Part shown: positions 15,953 to 25,508 of the stretch, one piece after another | How the letters are laid out: each line of letters starts with the position of its first letter | Numbering within the stretch: position 1 is the stretch's first letter | From: Halomonas denitrificans | GTDB taxonomy: Bacteria; Pseudomonadota; Gammaproteobacteria; Pseudomonadales; Halomonadaceae | Assembly (NCBI RefSeq): GCF_003056305.1 | Contig: NZ_PYVX01000001.1 | Span: forward strand, 806,001 to 870,000 | Reading direction: 5' to 3' | DNA length: 64,000 bases | Position numbers and translations under genes: made by a program | The notes under the pieces: model-generated | The model's database searches: none | Told to the model about the DNA's origin: nothing | Seen by the model: the letters and a program-made list of their open reading frames with translations, nothing else

Positions 15953-17749
15953 TTACTGGGCGCCGGGCTCGAAGGCGACGAGGCTCTCCATGCCGGCCTC
16001 GATCACCGCGCGCTGGGCGCGCCCCACGGGCAGCCACTGGCGCAGGGCGTAGTCGGCGCTCGCGAGCTTGGTCGCGTAGAAGGGATCGTCGCTGCCATCC
16101 TGGCGTGCGGCGGTGGCCGCCAGCGCCGAGCGCCCCATCTGCCAGGCGCAGAGCACGTGGCCGGCGAGGCTCAGGAAGGGCGTGGCGTAGGCCTGGACGG
16201 CGTCGGGGCCGCGCTCGGGATCGCAGCCCTGCTCGAGCAGCACGGCCAGTGCCGCGGTGAGGTCGGCGGCGCCGGCGGCGAGCGCCTCGCCGAGCGGCGC
16301 CAGCCCGGGGGCGGCACACAGCGCCCGGGCGGAACCCTCCACCTCGTCGATCAGCGAGCCCAGGGCCCGGCCGCCGTCGCGCTGCAGCTTGCGCCCGGCC
16401 AGGTCCAGGGCCTGGATGCCGTTGGTACCCTCGTAGATGGGCGCGATCCGGGCGTCGCGCAGCAGCTGGGCGGCGCCGGTCTCCTCGATGAAGCCCATGC
16501 CACCGTGCACCTGCACGCCGAGCGAGGCGATCTCCACGGCCTGGTCGGTGGAGAAGGCCTTGACCACCGGGATCAGCACCTCGGCCCGCGCCTGGGCGGC
16601 CTCGCGCTCGTTCTCGTCCGCGGCGTGGCGCGCCACGTCGAGCTGGGCGGCGCAGTAGAGGGCCAGCGCGCGCAGCGCATCGGTGCGGGCGCGCATGGAG
16701 AGCAGCATGCGCCGCACGTCCAGGTGGTCGCCGATGGGACACTCGCCCCCGCCGCGGTGCGCCGGGCGCCTGCCCTGCACGCGGTCCAGGGCGTAGGCGA
16801 AGGCGTGCTGGCAGGCCCGCTCGGCCACGCCGATGCCCTGCACGCCCACCTTGTGGCGCGCCTCGTTCATCATGGTGAACATGTGGTTGAGGCCTCGCCC
16901 CTGCTCGCCCACCAGGTAGCCGACGGCGCCGGCGTTCTCGCCGAAGCTCAGGGTGCAGGTCGGCGAGCCGTGGATGCCCAGCTTGTGCTCGAGGGAGGCG
17001 CAGATGACGTCGTTGCGCTCGCCGAGCGAACCGTCGTCGTCGACCAGGTATTTGGGCACCAGGAACAGCGAGATACCCTTGTTGCCCTCGGGGGCGTCCG
17101 GCGTGCGCGCCAGCACCAGGTGCAGGATGTTCTCGGCGGCGTCGTGCTCGCCCCAGGTGATGTAGATCTTCTGGCCGAAGAGCCGATAGCTGCCGTCCTC
17201 CTGGGGCACGGCGCGGGTGCGCACCTTGGAGAGATCGGAGCCGGCCTGGGGCTCGGTGAGGTTCATGGTGCCGGTCCAGGTGCCCTCGACCAGCTTCGGC
17301 AGGTAGCGGGCCTGGAGCGTCTCGCTGCCGTGGTGGGCCAGCGCCTCGATGGCGCCGGCGGTGAGCATCGGGCAGAGCCCGAGGGCCATGTTGGCGCCGT
17401 GGAGCATCTCCTGCACCGCGCTCGCCACCACTTCGGGCAGGCCCTGTCCGCCCCGTGCCTCGCTGACGCCGATGCCGTTCCAGCCGCCCTCGGCGTAGGC
17501 GCGGTAGGCCTCGATGAAGCCGTCGGGCACGCTCACCGAGCCGTCCTGGCGGCGGACGCAGCCCTGGCGGTCGCCGCTGGCGTTGAGCGGGGCCCAGACG
17601 TCACCGGCGAGCTTCGCCGCCTCCTCGAGCACCGCCTCGACCAGGTCGGGGCTGGCCTCCTCGAAGCCGGGCAGGGCCAGGGAGCCGTGCTCGAGCAATT
17701 CCTCCAGCACGAAACGAAGGTCGCGGACGGGAGCGGCATAGGGAGTCAT
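15953..17749 (-). CDS. Acyl-CoA dehydrogenase, long type (DmdC-like)
   Basis: 598 aa, clearly longer than the usual 380-residue acyl-CoA dehydrogenases and typical of the AcdA/DmdC group with an extra C-terminal domain. Seen: MNLTEPQAGSDLSKVRTRA (about 161-179), the HKLGIHGSPTC segment, and the C-terminal active-site region APIYEGTNGIQALDLAGRKL with the catalytic Glu in YEG. It introduces the 2,3-double bond with FAD and passes electrons to ETF. It is the first gene of the operon, preceded by AGAGGTG. Substrate undecided: short/medium fatty acyl-CoA or 3-methylmercaptopropionyl-CoA. Confidence 0.9.
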   Translation of the reverse strand: MTPYAAPVRDLRFVLEELLEHGSLALPGFEEASPDLVEAVLEEAAKLAGDVWAPLNASGDRQGCVRRQDGSVSVPDGFIEAYRAYAEGGWNGIGVSEARGGQGLPEVVASAVQEMLHGANMALGLCPMLTAGAIEALAHHGSETLQARYLPKLVEGTWTGTMNLTEPQAGSDLSKVRTRAVPQEDGSYRLFGQKIYITWGEHDAAENILHLVLARTPDAPEGNKGISLFLVPKYLVDDDGSLGERNDVICASLEHKLGIHGSPTCTLSFGENAGAVGYLVGEQGRGLNHMFTMMNEARHKVGVQGIGVAERACQHAFAYALDRVQGRRPAHRGGGECPIGDHLDVRRMLLSMRARTDALRALALYCAAQLDVARHAADENEREAAQARAEVLIPVVKAFSTDQAVEIASLGVQVHGGMGFIEETGAAQLLRDARIAPIYEGTNGIQALDLAGRKLQRDGGRALGSLIDEVEGSARALCAAPGLAPLGEALAAGAADLTAALAVLLEQGCDPERGPDAVQAYATPFLSLAGHVLCAWQMGRSALAATAARQDGSDDPFYATKLASADYALRQWLPVGRAQRAVIEAGMESLVAFEPGAQ

Positions 17750-17867
17750 GGAGCACCTCTGGGAAAAATGATAGCCACGATAGTAGATTCCCTACTTTTC
17801 GTTGGCCATTAGCCCAAGGTCGTCCTTCAAGAGGGTCGCTCCCTGCCCGTCGGGAGGCGTGGATGTG

Positions 17868-17898
17868 CACGAGCCCGCGGCAGGGCGGCGGGCTCGTG
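17868..17898 (-). terminator. 11-bp hairpin after the MFS transporter gene
   Basis: CACGAGCCCGC (17,868-17,878) pairs with 17,888-17,898, starting five bases beyond the MFS stop codon. No T-tract follows. It probably marks the 3' end of the MFS transcript. Confidence 0.5.
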
Positions 17899-17903
17899 TG
17901 GCA

Positions 17904-19298
17904 TCAGGCGTGGGCGGGGGCCGACGGTTTTTCCGGCTCCGTGTCCTCGTCGTAGTAGACGATGTGCGGCTCGTCCGGGGGTGGCGGGCCCACCAGGGCT
18001 TCCGCCACCTCGACGTCGGCCATGGCACCGGCCTCGGAAAGGTCCTCCACGTGCTCGTGCTCCAGGGCGCCCTGCACCCACTCCTCGGTGACGGCGAGCT
18101 CGGCGCCCGCCGAGGACATCGGAGTGGAGGCGGAGAACGGAGCCACCGGCACCGGCGCCGGACGCACGCTGCGCCGCCAGCTAAAGAAGAGCACCAGTAA
18201 CAGGCCCATGGCCCCGAAGGCCCAGAAGAGGCCGGCATCGCCGAGCAGGCTCATCACCGGCGAGACCAGCGGCGGACTCACCGCCGAGCCGATGGCATTG
18301 ATCAGCAGCAGGCCCTGGCTCATGCGCACGAGTGCCCCGGCCGGGGCACGGTCGGCGGCGTGGCCCACCGCCACCGGATAGAGCGAGAAGATGCCGCCGC
18401 CGAGCAGGAACAGCAGCGCCGCCAACACCGCCGTGTTCATCGGCAGCCAGAGCACCGCCGCGGAAATCAGGGTGCAGAAGGCGCCGATCAGGATCAGCAC
18501 CAGCTGGCGGTCGTGGCGGTCCGACCAGCGCCCGACCGGGTACTGCAGCAGCATGGCGCCGAGCACCATCACCGCCATCATCTGGCCGACCCGGTCGACG
18601 GAGAGCCCGGTGCGTTGCAGGTAGAGGGGCAGCAGCGAGTAGGCGGCGGCCACCGCCAGCCCCGAGCCGAAGCTACCCATCACCCCGGTGGGGGTCAGGG
18701 TGACCAGGCGCAGCGGCGAGAGCGGCTCGGCCTTCTCGATCAGCGGCGAGACGCGCGGGATCATCGCCATGGGCAGCACCGAGAGCGAGGCCAAGAGGCC
18801 GATCACCATGAACGACGCCGGTCCGCCCATCGCCTCGGTGACGCCTAGCAGCAGCTGGCCGAGTACGCCGGCACCGTAGAGCGCGATCATGTAGAGCGCC
18901 AGCAGGCGACCACGCACCCGTGCATCGCCGGAGGCCAAGAGCCAGCTCTCGATGACCAGGTACACCCCCACCGTGGCCCAGCCGCCGATCAGGCGCAGCG
19001 CGAACCAGGCCCAGGGCTCGGCGACCAGCCCCTGCAGCAGCACGGTGACCGCCACCAGCGAGGCGAAGCTGCCGTAGGCGCGGATATGGCCGATGCGCAG
19101 CAGCAGCCGGTCATTGAGCATGGCGCCCAGCGCCAGGCCGACGAAGTAGGCGGAGGAGACCCAGCCGATCACCACCGGCGACTCGCCGGCGGCGTCCAGG
19201 CGCAGGGTGATCACGGTGGCCAGGAAACCGTTGCCGATCCCCAGAATGAAGAGCCCCAGCAGGGGTGCCAGGGCCATGAGCAGCAACTGCCGAGACAT
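17904..19298 (-). CDS. MFS transporter (YcaD-like) with acidic C-terminal tail
   Basis: 464 aa with twelve hydrophobic segments in residues 1-395, starting MSRQLLLMALAPLLGLFILG. The layout and the Ser/Gly-rich first helix are close to the YcaD/YfkF subgroup of major facilitator transporters. Substrate unknown. After helix 12 there is an unusual hydrophilic tail of about 70 residues (PPPPDEPHIVYYDEDTEPEK near the end) that would lie in the cytoplasm. The start was placed at 19298 because the upstream extension is Arg/Pro-rich and not membrane-like. Confidence 0.8.
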   Translation of the reverse strand: MSRQLLLMALAPLLGLFILGIGNGFLATVITLRLDAAGESPVVIGWVSSAYFVGLALGAMLNDRLLLRIGHIRAYGSFASLVAVTVLLQGLVAEPWAWFALRLIGGWATVGVYLVIESWLLASGDARVRGRLLALYMIALYGAGVLGQLLLGVTEAMGGPASFMVIGLLASLSVLPMAMIPRVSPLIEKAEPLSPLRLVTLTPTGVMGSFGSGLAVAAAYSLLPLYLQRTGLSVDRVGQMMAVMVLGAMLLQYPVGRWSDRHDRQLVLILIGAFCTLISAAVLWLPMNTAVLAALLFLLGGGIFSLYPVAVGHAADRAPAGALVRMSQGLLLINAIGSAVSPPLVSPVMSLLGDAGLFWAFGAMGLLLVLFFSWRRSVRPAPVPVAPFSASTPMSSAGAELAVTEEWVQGALEHEHVEDLSEAGAMADVEVAEALVGPPPPDEPHIVYYDEDTEPEKPSAPAHA

Positions 19299-19466
19299 GG
19301 GCAAGAATCTCGCGACGGACGGGGTGGGTGAAAGCCACCGCGGTCGGGCAGCATGAACTCGATGGGTCGAATATACGCTCGCCGCCGGGCGCCGCCAATC
19401 CCCCTGGCGGGGCCGATTCACGGCTTTTTTCCTTACGATAATGACACGTTATTGAACGAAGCCCGA

Positions 19467-20105
19467 TTACCCGCGCTGCAGCAATACCACGTCGTCGGCG
19501 GGGAAGTACACGCGCAGATCGTGGCGCCGGGCGAACCAGGTGAAGGTCGCGTCGCTGAAGAAACAGACGTGGGTGGGGTCGAGGATGTAGTGCCAGCCGA
19601 CGAAGGCCTCGCGGGTCGTGACGCGCTTGGTCATCAGTCCCAGCCAGCCGCCGGGCTCGAGCCGGTCGACCAGCCGCTCGAGCTCCTCGCCGGGGGCGAA
19701 GAGGTGCTCCGCCACCTCGGTGGCCGTGATGAACGCGTAGCGGCGCCCGAGCACGCTGGCATCCGACGCGTAGAAGGGGTCATAGATGGCCATCGGATGG
19801 CCGGCCTCCTCGAACATCACCGAGAGGGTCGGCCCCGGGCCCGCGCCGAAGTCGAGGCCGGGCGCGCCCGGGGCGAGCCTTGCGCGCAGCGGGTCGAAGA
19901 GCCGCGACAGGAAGCGACGATAGCCGGGGTCATCGGGGCTATTCTCGTGCTGGTCGTAGACCGCCCGCTCCGCCGCCGCATCGAGGCGCTGGGCCGGCGG
20001 CACGAAGACCAGTTCACAGCGTCCACAGCGCTGATAGTCGCGCCGGGCGTCGCGGTGAAAGGGCGCGGTATCGACCGACGCGCATAGCGGACAGATCAGC
20101 ATCAT
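19467..20105 (-). CDS. Class I SAM-dependent methyltransferase with N-terminal zinc ribbon
   Basis: 212 aa. The N-terminus has two Cys pairs (CPLC at 5-8 and CGRC about 17 residues later), a small zinc ribbon. The methyltransferase domain follows, with motif I GLDFGAGPGPTLSVM and an acidic ATEVAEHL motif (Methyltransf_23 type). The substrate cannot be predicted. The start MMLICPLC is used because it begins directly at the ribbon. It is divergent from the VOC gene, the two start codons lying 39 bases apart, so they must share a short regulatory region. Confidence 0.75.
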   Translation of the reverse strand: MMLICPLCASVDTAPFHRDARRDYQRCGRCELVFVPPAQRLDAAAERAVYDQHENSPDDPGYRRFLSRLFDPLRARLAPGAPGLDFGAGPGPTLSVMFEEAGHPMAIYDPFYASDASVLGRRYAFITATEVAEHLFAPGEELERLVDRLEPGGWLGLMTKRVTTREAFVGWHYILDPTHVCFFSDATFTWFARRHDLRVYFPADDVVLLQRG

Positions 20106-20144
20106 CGTATTCTCTTGCCAGGCCATCATTCCGAGGAGACATGC

Positions 20145-20543
20145 ATGCTGTCAGGTCTGGACCACCTGGTCATCACCGTGACCGACATATCCCGCGCCGT
20201 GGACTTCTACTCCCGCGTCCTCGGGCTCGAGGTCCGCTACCGCGACCGTGAACGCGTCGACCTGATGCTGGGCGACATGGCCCTGCGCCTGCACTGGACT
20301 GCCACCGACATCACCCCCCGGGCCGCCACGCCCACCCCCGGCAGCGTGGATCTCTGCGTGCGCAGCCTGCTGCCGCTGGACGAGGTGCAGCGCCACCTGG
20401 AGGCGCTGGACGTGGAGGTGGAGCTCGGCCCGGTGCCCCGCCAGGGCGCCACGGGCGAGCTCAGCTCGCTCTACCTGCGCGACCCCGACGGCAACCTCAT
20501 CGAGATCAGCCGTCCCGTGAAGCCCCAGCCCGCCGCCTCCTGA
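20145..20543 (+). CDS. VOC-superfamily (glyoxalase-like) protein
   Basis: 132 aa with the two beta-alpha-beta-beta-beta units of the vicinal oxygen chelate fold: MLSGLDHLVITVTDISRAVD at the start and LYLRDPDGNLIEISRP at the end. Possible metal ligands are H7, a residue in LRLHW near the middle, and the Glu in NLIEI. Such proteins act as glyoxalases, dioxygenases or resistance proteins; the substrate is unknown. GAGGAG lies six bases before the ATG. Confidence 0.82.
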   Translation: MLSGLDHLVITVTDISRAVDFYSRVLGLEVRYRDRERVDLMLGDMALRLHWTATDITPRAATPTPGSVDLCVRSLLPLDEVQRHLEALDVEVELGPVPRQGATGELSSLYLRDPDGNLIEISRPVKPQPAAS

Positions 20544-20642
20544 CGACGCGACCTGCCAGGGCGATCGCCGGGGCGACCCGGTGTCATTGTCGGCGCCGGT
20601 CGGTATCATTGGCGCCAGCCAAGCCACCATCAGGGACGAGCC

Positions 20643-21026
20643 ATGAACGACAACTTGCACCGAGATGATGACCGGGCCGTCGCCGAACAGGGCAGCGCCC
20701 CCGACACGACCATTCCCATCGTGGTGTACGTGCTGCACCTGGCGGGCATGGTCACCGGCGGGCTGACCTCGCTGGTGGCCGTGGTGATCGCCTACGTCTA
20801 CCGCGGCAACGGGCCCGACTGGCTCGACGAGCACTACCGCTACCAGATCCGCACCTTCTGGATGGCCCTGCTCTACTTCGGCATCTCCGGCCTGCTCACC
20901 CTGGTACTGATCGGCTTTCTGACCTGGCTGGCCGCCGTGGTGTGGCTGGTGATCCGCTGCGTGAAGGGCCTCAAGGCGCTCAACGAGCGGCGTGCGCCGG
21001 ACAACGTCGATACCTGGTGGGTGTAA
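20643..21026 (+). CDS. DUF4870-type small membrane protein
   Basis: 127 aa. After a charged N-terminus of about 20 residues come three hydrophobic segments (IPIVVYVLHLAGMVTGG, LTSLVAVVIAYVYRG, then FWMALLYFGISGLLTLVLIG and further), with the HYRYQIRTFW loop characteristic of DUF4870/Tic20-like proteins. Function unknown. It lies three bases ahead of the lipid A acyltransferase-like gene and is presumably co-transcribed with it. Confidence 0.75.
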   Translation: MNDNLHRDDDRAVAEQGSAPDTTIPIVVYVLHLAGMVTGGLTSLVAVVIAYVYRGNGPDWLDEHYRYQIRTFWMALLYFGISGLLTLVLIGFLTWLAAVVWLVIRCVKGLKALNERRAPDNVDTWWV

Positions 21027-21029
21027 AAC

Positions 21030-21959
21030 ATGAGCGACGGTGACTCCCGCCTGCCGGCCTGCCAGGCGCGCGCCATCGCCACCCTGTGGCGCAGCCTCGC
21101 CAACCGGCGCCTGACGACCCTGTGGCGGCTGGCCCGGATGATCGGTCCGCTGGTCGAGCGCTTCAGTACCCGCGAGCGCACGGTCACCCGTATCAACCTG
21201 GCCGAGGCCTACCCCTCGCGCAGCGACGCCGAGCGAGGGCGACTGGCGCGCCAGAGCCTGACCCACTCCGCCGCCACCATGCTGGAGCTCGGCTTCGCCT
21301 GGATGGGCGACCCCGAGCGGGTCGAGGGGTCGATCATCGAGGTCCACGGCCGCGAGCTCCTCGACGAGGCCCGCGCCGAGGGGCGCGGCGTCATCGTGCT
21401 GGCGCCCCACTTCGGCAACTGGGAGGTGCTGAACTTCTGGCTCTCCGGCCACTTCCCCTTCACCGCCATGTACGAGCCCCCCAAGCTCGCCGGGCTGGAC
21501 CCGATCATCCGCCAGGGCCGCGAGCGCCGCGGCGCCCGCCTGGTGCCGACCAATCCCCGCGGCGTGGCCGCCCTGCTCAAGGCGCTCAAGCGCTCGGAGG
21601 CGGTCGGCATCCTGCCCGACCAGGTGCCCAGCTGGGGCAGCGGGGTCTTCGCCCCCTTCTTCGGCCGACCCGCCTACACCGCCACCCTGCTGCCCAAGCT
21701 GGTGGCCCGCACCGAGGCGCGGGTCGTCACCGGCGTCGCCCTGCGCCTGCCCGGCCGGGGCTACGCCCTGCACTTCCTGGCCGCCGACGAGCGGGTCTAC
21801 GACCCCGACGAGGCGGTCTCGGCCGCCGGGGTCAACGCCTGCGTGGAGTCGACCATCGCCCTGGACCCGGTCCAGTACCAGTGGGAGTACAAGCGCTATC
21901 GCAAGACCCCCGAGGAGGCCGAGGGCAAGCCCGGCTGGAAGCGCTTCCGGCTCTATTGA
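21030..21959 (+). CDS. LpxL/HtrB-family lipid A acyltransferase
   Basis: 309 aa. The HX4E catalytic motif is visible in APHFGNWEVLNFW (about 129-141). Also present are INLAEAYPS near residue 55 and ILPDQVPSWGSGVFAPFFG (about 194-212), both standard in late acyltransferases. It would add a secondary acyl chain to Kdo2-lipid A at the inner membrane; whether it is LpxL- or LpxM-like cannot be told. It is followed 61 bases later by the AsmA-like giant gene on the same strand, suggesting an envelope-lipid operon. Confidence 0.9.
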   Translation: MSDGDSRLPACQARAIATLWRSLANRRLTTLWRLARMIGPLVERFSTRERTVTRINLAEAYPSRSDAERGRLARQSLTHSAATMLELGFAWMGDPERVEGSIIEVHGRELLDEARAEGRGVIVLAPHFGNWEVLNFWLSGHFPFTAMYEPPKLAGLDPIIRQGRERRGARLVPTNPRGVAALLKALKRSEAVGILPDQVPSWGSGVFAPFFGRPAYTATLLPKLVARTEARVVTGVALRLPGRGYALHFLAADERVYDPDEAVSAAGVNACVESTIALDPVQYQWEYKRYRKTPEEAEGKPGWKRFRLY

Positions 21960-22020
21960 GCGCGGCTGTTGCCGTCCGACCTGAAGGTGTCCCCATGCAT
22001 CCGACACGCCAACGCCTTCC

Positions 22021-25000
22021 ATGATTCGTCCCACGCCGCTCAGGACGCTGGCCCGGCTCGCCCTCCTCCTGGCGGCCCTCTATGCTCTCTACCTCGTCAT
22101 CGCCAACGTCCTGCTCAACAGCGACTGGGGACGCCGCCAACTCGACCGCGCGCCGCACTTCACGCTGGAGTGGGAGCGGGCCTGGACGGCCTTTCCCGGC
22201 CACCTGCGGGTGGCCGGTCTAAGCCTTGCCGGCACCGCCGCCGAACACCACGTCGCGCTTGAGGCAGCGGCCGCCACGCTGGGCGTCGCACTCGCCCCGC
22301 TGCTCAGTCGTGAGGTCCGGCTTCGCCGCCTCGATGCCGAGGGCATCCGCCACGCCAGGCTGGATGCCTACCGCCTGCAGGGACGCGGCCGCCTGCACCT
22401 GGCGGGCCTTCATTGGGGAGCCGGCACGCTGGCCGCGGAGGCGGTGCGGCTGACGCTGGACGACGGTGCCGTGCTGAAGGACGACACGCGACTGGTGCAG
22501 GGCGTCACCCTGGAGGCCGACCTGTCCCTCGCTCCGCTGGCGCTGGCCGAGGCGACCGGCACCGAGGCGGGACGCGCCGTCTCGGGTACCGTTGTCCTGG
22601 CCGGTCGCAGCGATGCCTACACCGTCTTCAACCCCTACCTCGCCTCGCTCGGCTGGCTGGAGATCGATGGCAGCGGCGACCTGCGCGGCGAGGTCATGAT
22701 CGAGGAGGGCGAGGTACAGCCAGGCAGCCGCCTGCGCCTCGACTCCCCGCAGCTGAGCGTGCGACTCGACGAGCGCCACTGGCTGGAGGAGGGGGTACGC
22801 TATCGGATCGATGGCGCCGGGTCGGTGGTGGCCGAGATGAAGGAGCGCACCCGCCTCACCGTCGACCTCGACGACATCGAGATGGCCGATGTCGCCGCGT
22901 CCCCCGGGGCTCCCCCGCTGCTCCACGGCGACGGCTTCGAGCTCGACCTCACCGCCCCCACCCTGCGCCTTCAGGCGCTCTCCGACCCGCGTCACGAGGC
23001 GCGTCATGTCCGGGCCCGCCTTAACTGGCGGAACACCGAGGTGGGCGACATCGCCGCCCTCGACCGCTATCTCCCGGCCGGGGTGCCATGGACGCTGGAG
23101 GGCGGCGTGGCACAGCTGCAGGGCGAGCTGAACTATGACGGCGAGCGCCTGAGCGGGGGATTCGACCTCTCCGGCGAGGCCCTGGCCCTGGGCCTGGGCG
23201 AGCAGTCGCTGACGGGACGACTCGACCTGCACCTGCCGATTACCGAGCTCGACGTCGAACGCGGCCTGGTGGACATCTCCGGCGCGAGACTCGACCTCGA
23301 CGCCGCCGCCCCGGGCGAAGCGCAGCCGCTCAACGCCGAGCTGCAACTGCCCAGGGCCCGATTCCAGTTCCCGCTGGCCTGGCGAGCCCCGGATGCCGCC
23401 CCGGCGCTCGACGCCGCCTCTCTCTGGTCGGCGGATGTGGAACTGCATGGCCGGGCGGACCATCTCGGCATGCTCACCCCCTTCCTCGCCCAACGCTTCG
23501 ACGGCGTCGGACTGGCCCTGGAAGGCGGCGGCCGGCTCGCCGGTACCCTGCGCATCCAGGAGGGGCAGCCGCTGGAGGGCAGCCAGCTGGAGGTGCGCTC
23601 CGAGGCGCTGGGTGTGCGCTTCCTAGGCGTCCAGGCTCGCGGCGAGGGTCAGGCGCACCTCACCCTGGGTTCCGACGGCACCGATCCGCAGGCAGATCTC
23701 GCGCTCGCCTTCCATGAGGTGGATCTCACCCGCCTCGCGGATGGCCGCCGACTCTTCCAGGCCGAGCGGCTCTCTCTCACCGGCACGGCGAGTGCAGGAC
23801 CGCAGCTCCCGGGCTCCCGCTCGCTGACGGTGGAGTGGCACGGCGCGCGCATCCCCGATGTGGCGGTGCTCAACGCCTACCTCCCAGAGGCCGCGCCGCT
23901 GGAGCTGGCCGCCGGATGGGCCGACAGCCGAGGGCGCATCGTGCTGGAGGACGACCGGGGCCGTGGGCGCATCACACTCGCCGGCGACGCGATCCGGGGG
24001 CGCCTGCTGGAGGAGGAGTTCCAGGGCGAGCTGGACGTGACCCTGGAGCTTGGCGAGATCCTTCCCGACCGCCAGCGAGTCGACCTGTCCGGCAGCCGGT
24101 TGGCACTGACCGCCTCGTCGAGTCGCGGAGAGACGCTTCGCACCCGGCTGGTGCTGCGCCAGGCGCGCCTCGAGGGCGGCTTCGACTGGCCCGGCCGGGA
24201 GGCGCCACGCCAACCGCTGGCCGGCACCCTGCAGCTGGATGGCCAGCTCGACCGGCTCGGCTTCCTCAATGCCTTCCTGCCTGACGAACATGGCCTGGGC
24301 GTCGAGGGGGGCGGACGCCTGGGCCTCGACCTCGACCTGGCGAACGGCGAGGTGATGCCGGAAAGCCGGCTTCGCGTGCACTCCGACCGGCTCGCCGTGC
24401 GCTTCCTGCACTACGAGGCCTTCGGCGACGGCTCGCTGGTGCTCGAGACCACCGCCCCCGGCGCGCAGCTGCACCTCTCCCTGCCCCGCTTCGGCCTGCG
24501 CCGCCAAGGGGGAAGCGACGCGCTGATCGACGGCCGACTGCTGGAGATCCGCAGCCAGTCGCCCCACCTCGACCCCGGCGAGGGCCTGGGGGCACTCAGC
24601 ACGCGCATCGACATGCCCGATGTGGCAATACTGGATCTCGCCGCCTTCAACGACTACCTGCCGAAGGATGCCGGCATCGTCTTCCTCTCGGGCCAGGCGA
24701 CGATGGCCACCCACCTGCGGCTGGAGGGCCTGGGGGCCGAGGGCAGCCTGCAGCTTCACGCCTCCGACGCCCGCCTCGCCATCGATGACCAGATCCTCGA
24801 GGGCAACTTGACGCTGACGACGCGCCTCTCCGATGGCGACCTGGAGACGTTGCGCTTCGACGTGTCCGGCTCGCAGCTGAGCATGCGCGACGTGCGACTG
24901 GAAGACGCCGCCGGCGGCCTCACCCGAGGCTGGTGGGCGCGCCTCGAAATCCCCGAGGGAGAGATGCGCTGGGTGGCCCCGCTGGCGCTCGACGCCCGAG

Positions 25001-25398
25001 TCGACCTGGCCATGCGCGACAGCGGCCTGCTGGTCAATTTGTTCATCGACTCGACCAAGGAGCGGGGCTGGCTGCGCGACAGGCTGACGCTCGGCGAGGT
25101 ACGCGGCGCGGCGCGCGTGATGTTCGTCGACGACACCCTCCGCCTGGAGGACCTCGCCGTGCAGGGCGGCGAACGCCTGGAGCTGCTGGCTAACGTCGCC
25201 CTTCGCGATGCCCGCCTGTCTGGCCGCGCCCTCGCCCGCTACGGGCCCTTTCGTCTGGGCATCGAGCTTCTCGGCGACCGCCGGCGATGGCAGCTGCGCA
25301 ACGTCCGCGAGTGGTATGCCAGCGGTCGGCCCGCCAGCGAGCTGACCCTTCCCGAGCGGAGGGAGTGGATCGACCTGCTGGATGCCGAGCCGGAATGA
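22021..25398 (+). CDS. Large AsmA/TamB-like repeat protein (putative envelope lipid bridge)
   Basis: 1,125 aa. A single N-terminal transmembrane anchor (LARLALLLAALYALYLVIA, about residues 10-28) is followed by a long periplasmic region rich in alternating hydrophobic residues, as in AsmA-like bridge-type lipid transfer proteins. Two modules alternate three times. Module A runs from an FNPYL/LTPFL/LNAFL motif to SRLRL...VRF; module B runs from DIAALDRYLP/DVAVLNAYLP/DVAILDL...YLP to a closing DLSGSRLAL-like segment. The repeat unit is roughly 300 residues. I recognise no named ortholog. Its position after an LpxL-like gene fits a role in moving lipids to the outer membrane, which is inference. 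Confidence 0.78.
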   Translation: MIRPTPLRTLARLALLLAALYALYLVIANVLLNSDWGRRQLDRAPHFTLEWERAWTAFPGHLRVAGLSLAGTAAEHHVALEAAAATLGVALAPLLSREVRLRRLDAEGIRHARLDAYRLQGRGRLHLAGLHWGAGTLAAEAVRLTLDDGAVLKDDTRLVQGVTLEADLSLAPLALAEATGTEAGRAVSGTVVLAGRSDAYTVFNPYLASLGWLEIDGSGDLRGEVMIEEGEVQPGSRLRLDSPQLSVRLDERHWLEEGVRYRIDGAGSVVAEMKERTRLTVDLDDIEMADVAASPGAPPLLHGDGFELDLTAPTLRLQALSDPRHEARHVRARLNWRNTEVGDIAALDRYLPAGVPWTLEGGVAQLQGELNYDGERLSGGFDLSGEALALGLGEQSLTGRLDLHLPITELDVERGLVDISGARLDLDAAAPGEAQPLNAELQLPRARFQFPLAWRAPDAAPALDAASLWSADVELHGRADHLGMLTPFLAQRFDGVGLALEGGGRLAGTLRIQEGQPLEGSQLEVRSEALGVRFLGVQARGEGQAHLTLGSDGTDPQADLALAFHEVDLTRLADGRRLFQAERLSLTGTASAGPQLPGSRSLTVEWHGARIPDVAVLNAYLPEAAPLELAAGWADSRGRIVLEDDRGRGRITLAGDAIRGRLLEEEFQGELDVTLELGEILPDRQRVDLSGSRLALTASSSRGETLRTRLVLRQARLEGGFDWPGREAPRQPLAGTLQLDGQLDRLGFLNAFLPDEHGLGVEGGGRLGLDLDLANGEVMPESRLRVHSDRLAVRFLHYEAFGDGSLVLETTAPGAQLHLSLPRFGLRRQGGSDALIDGRLLEIRSQSPHLDPGEGLGALSTRIDMPDVAILDLAAFNDYLPKDAGIVFLSGQATMATHLRLEGLGAEGSLQLHASDARLAIDDQILEGNLTLTTRLSDGDLETLRFDVSGSQLSMRDVRLEDAAGGLTRGWWARLEIPEGEMRWVAPLALDARVDLAMRDSGLLVNLFIDSTKERGWLRDRLTLGEVRGAARVMFVDDTLRLEDLAVQGGERLELLANVALRDARLSGRALARYGPFRLGIELLGDRRRWQLRNVREWYASGRPASELTLPERREWIDLLDAEPE

Positions 25399-25508
25399 TG
25401 CGTCGCGGTACCAACCGGCGGGGAGCCGGTGCCGAAAGACGGGAGTGCCGACACCGGCATCCCCTCAGAGGGTGGCAAGACGACGACAGGATGCTAAGGT
25501 AAGTGCTT

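Noticed and set aside
12575..17812. A 1,745-codon open frame on the plus strand across the acyl-CoA operon
   Set aside because: It is antisense to four well-supported genes, has Ala/Gly/His/Arg-rich content typical of reversed high-GC codons, and matches no family.
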